From contig JAEZLU010000139.1 of assembly GCA_023415075.1 (NCBI GenBank), forward strand, positions 1 to 10,662: DNA of 10,662 bases. Direction: 5' to 3'. The stretch is from Bacillota bacterium. GTDB taxonomy: Bacteria; Bacillota; Negativicutes; Sporomusales; UBA7701. Numbering within the stretch: the stretch's first letter is position 1; the number at the start of each line of letters is the position of its first letter. The notes beneath the pieces were generated by a model. The model had not been told where the DNA came from, ran no database searches, and saw only the letters and a list, made by a program, of their open reading frames with translations. Made by a program: the position numbers and the translations under genes. Below, piece by piece: positions 6,561 through 10,662 of this stretch.

Positions 6561-7331
6561 TTGCATTTTCGCCTGATAATCCTGGTGACCGCTCTAGCCC
6601 TGGCCGTCACCGGCTGCGGCGGCCCCAAACCGGCTGTGCCGGCCGCGCCGGCCGCTACCGAGGCCCCCCAGCGGGTCAGCCTTATCACCACCCTTGCCGG
6701 CGACAGCGTCAGTCTAGACCCGGTTACCGTCAAGGTCGCCGGCCCCGATGTCAGCCTGACCCTCTATTTCAGCAAGAAAGAACCCAAGAACGGCGTAAAA
6801 ACCGAAGCCTGGGAGGCGACCTTCCGCCCGTCCGAACGCCTGCAAAAAATCAAGACCAAGCGTCTGCTCGGCGAGGCCGGCCAGGAGCTCTCGGCCGATA
6901 CCGCCGGCATTGGCTGGGAATATGTCCGCCCGGCTGCCGACAGCGAGCGGATAATGGCGGCCGTCAGCGAATACTGCCGCAGCAACGGCCTGCCGCTGGA
7001 CGACACGCGGCCGCCCTACGCCCTGACCGGCTACATATACATCGACAAGTCGACCGCCAACAACGCCTTTTATCTCTACAAGCCGGCATCGGCCCGCGCC
7101 AGCGGCGGCCAAAAGAGCGTCGAGGTGCTGATGGTCAACGAGACGGTTAAGGATGGCGTCAAATACGCTGTCGCCACCATCACCTTCAAGTCGGGGGAGA
7201 AGCTGTACCAGACGACCGCCCAGACGCTCTACGGACCAACCGGCAAGCAGCTGTCGACCCACAGCGACGTCAAGTGGTACCCGATAAACCCCAACTCTGT
7301 CTATGACATGCTGCTGGACGCAATAAACTAA
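6561..7331 (+). CDS. Predicted lipoprotein with an internally duplicated domain, function unknown
   Basis: No named family was recognised. The start is TTG at 6561, with AAGGGAG at 6546-6552 eight nt upstream. An in-frame extension further 5' runs inside leuD and has no signal peptide. The 256-residue product begins with HFR, a hydrophobic segment (about 5-17) and the lipobox VTGC, with the lipidated Cys at 19. A Pro/Ala linker follows (20-38). Two similar segments make up the rest, about 49-138 and 158-255. Both run from a hydrophobic strand through (N/D)GVK, an AT(F/I) strand, a (S/G)E(R/K)L motif, LxGxxGxxLS, a W-x-(Y/P) stretch and a C-terminal helix. The short SLD/YIDKS motifs recall the small surface/adhesin-E-like proteins of Negativicutes, but this is only a hint. 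It lies 23 bp after leuD and just before a strong terminator, so it is probably cotranscribed. It should sit on the outer face of the cytoplasmic membrane or in the periplasm. Confidence 0.85.
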   Translation: MHFRLIILVTALALAVTGCGGPKPAVPAAPAATEAPQRVSLITTLAGDSVSLDPVTVKVAGPDVSLTLYFSKKEPKNGVKTEAWEATFRPSERLQKIKTKRLLGEAGQELSADTAGIGWEYVRPAADSERIMAAVSEYCRSNGLPLDDTRPPYALTGYIYIDKSTANNAFYLYKPASARASGGQKSVEVLMVNETVKDGVKYAVATITFKSGEKLYQTTAQTLYGPTGKQLSTHSDVKWYPINPNSVYDMLLDAIN

Positions 7332-7366
7332 AAAAACCGGGTGCCGTCAGCGGCATCCGGTTTTTT
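7330..7366. terminator. Bidirectional intrinsic terminator between convergent units
   Basis: AAAAAACCGGGTGCCG (7331-7346) and CGGCATCCGGTTTTTT (7351-7366) form a 16-bp stem with a single G-T wobble and a TCAG loop. The T-run on the right ends plus-strand transcription from the lipoprotein gene, whose stop overlaps the first A at 7331. The A-run on the left (7330-7336) gives a U-run for the minus-strand unit ending at 7385. Confidence 0.93.
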
Positions 7367-7384
7367 CTTTTTTGTCAAACGCAG

Positions 7385-8059
7385 CTACCTGACGGCATAG
7401 AAGCCGGCCTGCATCCCGGAGGCCCACAGAAGTTCGACGGTAGCAAAGCCCGTAGCCTGCAGCAGCGCCAGGTGGTCGGCGATCGTTATCGGAAAGTACT
7501 CCACCCCGAAGCGGTTGATATGCTTAGCGGCGGCCGCCGCCTCCTTGCCCCTGCGTATCTGGTCCTGACGCCAACACTCCAGGCCGATGCGCCGGCCCTC
7601 GTCGCTCGCCGGCATGATGTGCTCGAAGGTTATATATACCCCGCCTTCCTTCAGCATCCGCAAGCAGTTGGCGGTCGCCTGCCGCCGGCTTTCCCGGTCG
7701 AAATAATGATGAGCCATGATGGCGGTAATAACGTCGAAGCTGGCCGGCGGACAGGCGAGAGCATCGGTGCCGGCCGCCAGATATTCGCAACCGGCCGTGC
7801 CGGCCAGCTTACCGGCGGCAATTTCCAGCATGGCCGCTGCCGGGTCGGCCAGGGCAAAGGCAGTGCCCGGGAAGAGGCGGGCCGCTTTGAGGACAAGCGT
7901 GCCGGTACCGCAGCCGGTGTCCAGCCAGGCGGTCGGGCGGGGGGTTACCGTTTCCGCCAGGCGGAGAGCGCTGTCGTGAAAACAGTCGTAGAGAGGCAGC
8001 GTCTTATAAATGTTGGCGTCGTACTCCTGGGCCGGCTGGGAGGTCGTATTGTCGCGCAC
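7385..8059 (-). CDS. Class I SAM-dependent methyltransferase
   Basis: This is a Rossmann-fold methyltransferase that uses S-adenosylmethionine; the substrate is unknown. In 224 residues it shows motif I LDTGCGTG at 46-53, an acidic residue at the end of strand 2 (ADPAAAML, D72), motif IV SFDVITAIMAHHYF at 107-120 and a post-motif strand KEGGVYITFEH at 137-147. The N-terminal stretch (YDANIYKTLPLYDCFHDS) resembles a cap seen in several small-molecule methyltransferases. The start is GTG at 8059, with AAGGAG at 8069-8074. An ATG at 8066 is out of frame. It lies 23 bp after the small XdhC gene and is the last gene before the shared terminator. This suggests cotranscription with the hydroxylase maturation genes, though its role there is inferred only from position. 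Confidence 0.85.
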   Translation of the reverse strand: MRDNTTSQPAQEYDANIYKTLPLYDCFHDSALRLAETVTPRPTAWLDTGCGTGTLVLKAARLFPGTAFALADPAAAMLEIAAGKLAGTAGCEYLAAGTDALACPPASFDVITAIMAHHYFDRESRRQATANCLRMLKEGGVYITFEHIMPASDEGRRIGLECWRQDQIRRGKEAAAAAKHINRFGVEYFPITIADHLALLQATGFATVELLWASGMQAGFYAVR

Positions 8060-8082
8060 CGGTCATCACTCCTTCTGGCAGC

Positions 8083-8391
8083 TCAAATCACCTGAACGAA
8101 GACTTCCATCGTACCGCCGCACACCATCCCTTCGCGGGCGGCCACGTCATTGAGCATATTTATCTGATACAAGGCCGGCCGGCCATCGTCAAGCACCTGC
8201 AGGGCCTTCAGCCTGACCTCGGCTTCGGCGCAGCCACCGCCTATCGTGCCGGTAATCCGGCCGTCGGCGGCCACCAGCATTTTGGCACCCGCCTTGCGGG
8301 GCGTGGAGCCGCTTGTTTTCACGACCGTTACCAGGACCGCCCTGGCACCCGCCGCTTGGGCGGCGCAGACCGGCTGCAATATTTCATTCAT
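8083..8391 (-). CDS. Small XdhC/CoxI-domain protein (molybdenum cofactor insertion), stand-alone
   Basis: The 102-residue protein consists only of the XdhC/CoxI N-terminal domain. In full-length XdhC-type proteins this domain goes with Rossmann domain and helps load sulfurated molybdenum cofactor into xanthine dehydrogenase-family enzymes. Visible motifs are TSGSTPRKAGAKMLV at 26-40, GTIGGGCAEAEV at 48-59 and the Cys motif MVCGGTMEVFVQ at 89-100 (C91). It stops cleanly at 8083 with no Rossmann part. Its ATG overlaps the end of the preceding gene by 8 nt (ATGAATGA), with GGAGG 9 nt upstream in that gene's last codons, so the two are translationally coupled. A separately encoded small domain of this kind is known in anaerobes, so a frameshift is unlikely, as the overlap and ribosome site also indicate. 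Confidence 0.88.
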   Translation of the reverse strand: MNEILQPVCAAQAAGARAVLVTVVKTSGSTPRKAGAKMLVAADGRITGTIGGGCAEAEVRLKALQVLDDGRPALYQINMLNDVAAREGMVCGGTMEVFVQVI

Positions 8392-9169
8392 GCCGACCGA
8401 CCTCCCCGTGCCTGAGTTTGAGGGGTTTCAGCGAACCGCCGCGGAAGACGGCGATTATCTCGGCAACGATACTGACGGCGATTTCCGCCGGCGTCGCCGC
8501 GCCGATATCGAGGCCGATCGGCGCATGCAGGCGACCGAGCGCTTCCGGATCGACGCCTTCTTCGGCCAGCAGGGACAGAATACCGGCAACCCGCCGTCGG
8601 CTGCCGATCATGCCGAGATACTTGGCATCGCTGCCGAGGGTGCCCCGCAGGCAGTCAAGATCATGGCGGTGGCCGCGGGTCACGATGACGACCGCGGTCT
8701 GACTGTCGATAGCGACGTCACCGCCGGCGATCGCCGCCCGAAAATCCTTGCAGATGACCGCCTGGGCCTTGGGAAACCTGGCCTTGTTGGCAAATTCCGG
8801 CCGGTCGTCGACAACGGCAACCGCGAAGCCGACCAGGCTCAGCATCTCGGCCAGGGCCACGCTGATGTGGCCGCCGCCGAAAATGACCGCCCCGGCCTCG
8901 CGGGTCCAGCTGTCGCAAAACAGCCGGCAGGGGCCGCCGTAGTCGATTTCCAAGGCCACCGGCCCGTCCCAGGCGGCACCGCCGGCCGTCGCGGCGACGA
9001 GCGCCGTGAACTTATCGTCGATAAGGCAACCTTCGACCGTGCCATCCGGCAACAGCAGCAGCAGTTCCCCTATAGCCGCCGCATGAACGGCCGGCGCCGT
9101 GAGCAGGGTAATGCTGACTACCCGGCCACCGGCTTCCACCAGCTGGTTTATCCTGGCAAACTGGCTCAT
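8384..9169 (-). CDS. XdhC family maturation factor with Rossmann domain
   Basis: This is a cytoplasmic accessory protein for molybdenum hydroxylases. The C-terminal XdhC Rossmann domain (about 92-245) shows AVIFGGGHISVALAEML at 94-110, the acidic VVDDRPE at 119-125, VTRGHRHD at 163-170, YLGMIGSRRR at 184-193 and LHAPIGLDIGAATPAEI at 214-230. The N-terminal 85 residues keep a weak outline of the XdhC/CoxI domain (GELLLLLPDGTVEGCLIDD at 34-52, YGGPCRLFCD at 77-86). They lack the GxTPRxxGAKM, GGGCxEAEV and CGG motifs, which are carried by the next gene. The 261 residues are otherwise complete. The start ATG at 9169 overlaps the yqeB stop as ATGA, with a GGAGGGG ribosome site in yqeB. The split suggests that the two proteins work as a pair. 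Confidence 0.9.
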   Translation of the reverse strand: MSQFARINQLVEAGGRVVSITLLTAPAVHAAAIGELLLLLPDGTVEGCLIDDKFTALVAATAGGAAWDGPVALEIDYGGPCRLFCDSWTREAGAVIFGGGHISVALAEMLSLVGFAVAVVDDRPEFANKARFPKAQAVICKDFRAAIAGGDVAIDSQTAVVIVTRGHRHDLDCLRGTLGSDAKYLGMIGSRRRVAGILSLLAEEGVDPEALGRLHAPIGLDIGAATPAEIAVSIVAEIIAVFRGGSLKPLKLRHGEVGRHE

Positions 9170-9966
9170 TTCGAGACCCCTCCGCCAAACATCAGCAGGG
9201 CTTCGAGCACACCGCCGCCGATCGCCCTGGCTTTATCGGAAATCGAAAAACAATGGTCGACCTGGCAGCGGGGATCGATGTCGCCCACCTTTAAGCCCTT
9301 GTCCACCGTCAGCCCGTCGTGAAGAAGGCCCCTCAGCACGCCGTCAATCCCGGCCCGCACCGGCGTATCGCCTACATAGGCCACCACCGCGCCGGTTTGC
9401 ACGACATCGCCGATATTCGCCGCCGTCTTAAAGACCCCGGCCGCCGGCGCCTGGATGAGCCGCTCGCGGCCGTAGCCGCCGATTTCGCCGGGGATACCGG
9501 TGTCAGCCGCCGCCGGCCCGGTCGTGATCACCCGGCCGAGATCGTGGCCACGCATCGTCTCGATGACGGCGCGGACGTCGACGCCGGCGGTAAATCCGGG
9601 GCCGACACCGATTACCACCGGGGCGTCGGTCAGGGCCGTCCCGGTGTTGGCTTTGGCCATAATGGCGTCGACGACGGCCGCCGGCCGCAAAGCATCCACG
9701 CAGGCCGCCCGCGGGTCGATCAGCACCGGAATTGCCCCCCGGCCGACTACCGCCAGCGCATCGTCCGCCTTGCTGAGGACGGCAGTCACACCCTCCACCG
9801 TCGTCTGCCCGTCGTACACGGCGGCCGCAAAGGCCACCGTCCGTCTGATCACCGTCGGTCGGGCGATCTCGGTGATGATCACCGCAAACCCGGCGCGAAA
9901 CAGGCGATGGGCGACGCCGGTGGCCAGATCGCCACCACCCTTGACAACAACAACCAATCTATCCAT
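9166..9966 (-). CDS. yqeB: YqeB family, selenium-dependent molybdenum hydroxylase maturation protein
   Basis: YqeB proteins occur with selenium-dependent molybdenum hydroxylases and are thought to help mature the labile selenium-containing active site; the exact reaction is not known. The 266 residues have the family length. The N-terminal nucleotide-binding-like part has VVVVKGGGDLATGVAHRL (5-22). VIGVGPGFTAGVDV (118-131) lies mid-protein. A C-terminal part (about 172-230) reads as a biotinyl/lipoyl-like barrel: APAAGVF, NIGDVVQTGAVVAYVGD, VRAGIDGVLRG and KVGDIDPR. The start is ATG at 9966 with AGGGAG at 9974-9979, 7 nt away. An in-frame extension to 10095 crosses the hairpin and is polar, so it is rejected. 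The gene overlaps the next by 4 nt and lies downstream of the hydroxylase FAD subunit, which fits its role. Confidence 0.9.
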   Translation of the reverse strand: MDRLVVVVKGGGDLATGVAHRLFRAGFAVIITEIARPTVIRRTVAFAAAVYDGQTTVEGVTAVLSKADDALAVVGRGAIPVLIDPRAACVDALRPAAVVDAIMAKANTGTALTDAPVVIGVGPGFTAGVDVRAVIETMRGHDLGRVITTGPAAADTGIPGEIGGYGRERLIQAPAAGVFKTAANIGDVVQTGAVVAYVGDTPVRAGIDGVLRGLLHDGLTVDKGLKVGDIDPRCQVDHCFSISDKARAIGGGVLEALLMFGGGVSK

Positions 9967-9984
9967 AGAGTCTCTCCCTGTCCG

Positions 9985-9994
9985 GTTAGCTAAC
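9985..9994. repeat. Palindrome GTTAGCTAAC upstream of yqeB
   Basis: This perfect 10-bp palindrome lies 19-28 nt before the yqeB ATG and overlaps the base of the adjoining hairpin. It could be a protein-binding site or simply part of the hairpin structure. Confidence 0.4.
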
Positions 9995-10023
9995 AGGGGA
10001 GCTATGCGCTCCCCTGTCTTTTT
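9993..10023 (+). terminator. Hairpin with T-run facing opposite to the flanking genes
   Basis: ACAGGGGAGC (9993-10002) and GCTCCCCTGT (10008-10017) form a perfect 10-bp stem with a 5-nt loop. On the plus strand it is followed by C and five Ts, then a second T5 shortly after, as in an intrinsic terminator. On the minus strand, where both flanking genes lie, the stem is followed by TAGCTAACCGG and no U-run. It may stop antisense transcription, or act as a stabilising or processing hairpin in the yqeB leader. Confidence 0.5.
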
Positions 10024-10132
10024 ACTGCTTTTTGTCAGCGTTTGTCCGCTTTTTTCATCAGGGGTCAACCTTTTCTTCGCCGGCCCCGGTGTCATTTCCT
10101 GCTCACGATCGGTCGTGCTGTTCGGTCGCAGG

Positions 10133-10662
10133 CTAGATGGCTTTTTCCCAGCCGCGGCAGACCTGAGCGGCTGCGGCGTCGAGCGTCTCCCGGATAAGGG
10201 CCGGACCGGCCTGTTTCTTATAAACCGCCGAGGCCCGCTGGCCGAGGGTTTTGCTGATCTCGTCCAGAGCGCCGTTTACGCAGCGGTCGCGGTTGTCGGC
10301 CGTCAGCGAGCAGCTCAGCCAGGCCTGCTCAGCCGACCGTACCCGGAAGGGGTTGGGGGCAACAGCGCCCACGGCTACCCGGCAGTCGATCACCAGGTCC
10401 TTGTCTTCGGCATAGCCGAGGACGACGGCCGCGCTCACGCGGGAAATCGCCAGGGCGTTGCGACGGCCCAGCTTGCCGAAGGCGCTGCCGGTCAGGCCGT
10501 CCAGGGCCGGGAAAGTGATGTCCTGCAGCACTTCACCGGCTGCCAGCTTGGTCTTGCCGATGCCTAAGAAAAAGTCTTCGAGGGCTATCTCCCGCGTGCC
10601 GGCCGCACTGACCAGCCTGAGCTTGGCGTCGAGGGCCATCAGGGCCGGTACGGTATCGGCCG
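10133..10662 (-). CDS. xdhB: FAD-binding subunit of a molybdenum hydroxylase (xanthine dehydrogenase family), C-terminal part
   Basis: This is the flavin (medium) subunit that passes electrons from the Mo and 2Fe-2S centres to the acceptor. The frame is open to the right edge, so the start lies outside. The visible 5' residues ADTVPALMALDAKLRLVS are the conserved end of the FAD-binding domain, and an ATG at 10639 is internal. Next come the EIALEDFFLGIGKT stretch and the ITFP strand, which lead into the CO dehydrogenase flavoprotein C-terminal domain: FGKLGRRNALAISRVSAAVVL, then CRVAVGAVAPNPFRVRSAE. The usual FAD-pyrophosphate loops lie off the window. The protein ends ...GWEKAI at the TAG at 10133. 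The full family length is about 270-300 residues, so roughly the last 175 are here. The YqeB and XdhC genes downstream suggest a selenium-dependent purine or related N-heterocycle hydroxylase; the substrate cannot be read from this subunit. Confidence 0.92.
   Translation of the reverse strand, partial: ADTVPALMALDAKLRLVSAAGTREIALEDFFLGIGKTKLAAGEVLQDITFPALDGLTGSAFGKLGRRNALAISRVSAAVVLGYAEDKDLVIDCRVAVGAVAPNPFRVRSAEQAWLSCSLTADNRDRCVNGALDEISKTLGQRASAVYKKQAGPALIRETLDAAAAQVCRGWEKAI

Larger units (their letters stand above)
9967..10132. other. Gap between xdhB and yqeB
   Basis: This 166-bp gap carries no gene. It is A-rich on the minus strand at about 10018-10080, has a 10-bp hairpin at 9993-10017, the palindrome GTTAGCTAAC at 9985-9994 and a small dyad, CACGA-4-TCGTG, at 10104-10117. 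No convincing -35/-10 pair for yqeB was found; TTGACC near 10066-10071 lacks a -10 at the right distance. yqeB may depend on read-through from xdhB. Confidence 0.7.

Noticed and set aside
8083..9169. Frameshifted single xdhC gene
   Set aside because: The small domain comes after the Rossmann domain in gene order, the reverse of a full-length XdhC. Each frame has its own start and ribosome site, so these are separate genes.
8246..9322. Plus-strand frame of about 358 codons opposite the XdhC genes
   Set aside because: It runs across two genes with strong family motifs on the other strand, is polar and motif-free, and has no ribosome site.
9967..10095. N-terminal extension of yqeB by 43 codons
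   Set aside because: The extension crosses the hairpin, is Lys/Thr-rich and unlike the family. A good ribosome site supports the ATG at 9966, after which the family's usual sequence starts at once.
7385..10662. In-frame UGA selenocysteine codon with SECIS in the hydroxylase genes
   Set aside because: The visible reading frames end at ordinary stops with complete family lengths. In this enzyme class selenium is in a labile cofactor, not selenocysteine, so no SECIS is expected.
1..10662. CRISPR array, insertion sequence, integrase, tRNA or rRNA
   Set aside because: No repeated spacer pattern, terminal inverted repeats with transposase, or RNA gene signatures were seen. All long coding stretches are accounted for by housekeeping or metabolic genes.

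Overview
The window looks like chromosomal DNA from a GC-rich, anaerobic, endospore-forming Firmicute. A Negativicutes/Sporomusaceae-type or related clostridial genome fits best. The reasons are the LonC-type protease (a family confined to a subset of spore formers), the yybS-gdpP-rplI gene order typical of Firmicutes, and a molybdenum hydroxylase locus with the YqeB selenium-associated maturation factor. The assignment is inferred from gene content; there is no rRNA or tRNA here.

Layout. Positions 1-4411 carry a minus-strand operon read right to left: yybS (DUF2232 membrane protein), gdpP (c-di-AMP phosphodiesterase), rplI (ribosomal protein L9) and lonC (cut by the left edge). The genes are 20-21 bp apart or overlap, each with a clear Shine-Dalgarno. 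Positions 4412-4764 are a divergent intergenic region with candidate promoters and a possible attenuator. Positions 4765-7331 carry a plus-strand unit: a leuC-like large subunit and a leuD-like small subunit of the aconitase/isopropylmalate dehydratase superfamily, then an unrecognised lipoprotein with a duplicated domain. It ends at a strong terminator that works in both directions (about 7330-7366). Positions 7385-10662 carry a convergent minus-strand unit: xdhB (FAD subunit of a molybdenum hydroxylase, cut by the right edge), a 166-bp gap with a hairpin, yqeB, a Rossmann-type XdhC protein, a separate small XdhC/CoxI-domain protein, and a class I SAM-dependent methyltransferase.

How the genes work together. 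The left operon joins second-messenger turnover (GdpP), translation (L9) and proteolysis likely tied to sporulation (LonC). The middle unit encodes a two-subunit Fe-S hydro-lyase. No leuA or leuB is in the window, and its small subunit has unusual residues in the substrate loop and at the Ser-loop motif, so leucine biosynthesis should not be taken for granted. The right unit encodes part of a molybdenum hydroxylase (xanthine dehydrogenase family) plus maturation factors. YqeB marks the selenium-dependent branch of that family, and the XdhC function is split over two overlapping genes. The adjoining methyltransferase is probably the last gene of the same transcript.

No CRISPR array, insertion sequence, integrase, tRNA or rRNA was seen. 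The most rewarding items are the selenium-linked hydroxylase maturation cluster with its split XdhC and methyltransferase, the biotinyl/lipoyl-like C-terminal domain in YqeB, the divergent LeuCD pair with a structured leader, and the domain-duplicated lipoprotein beside it.
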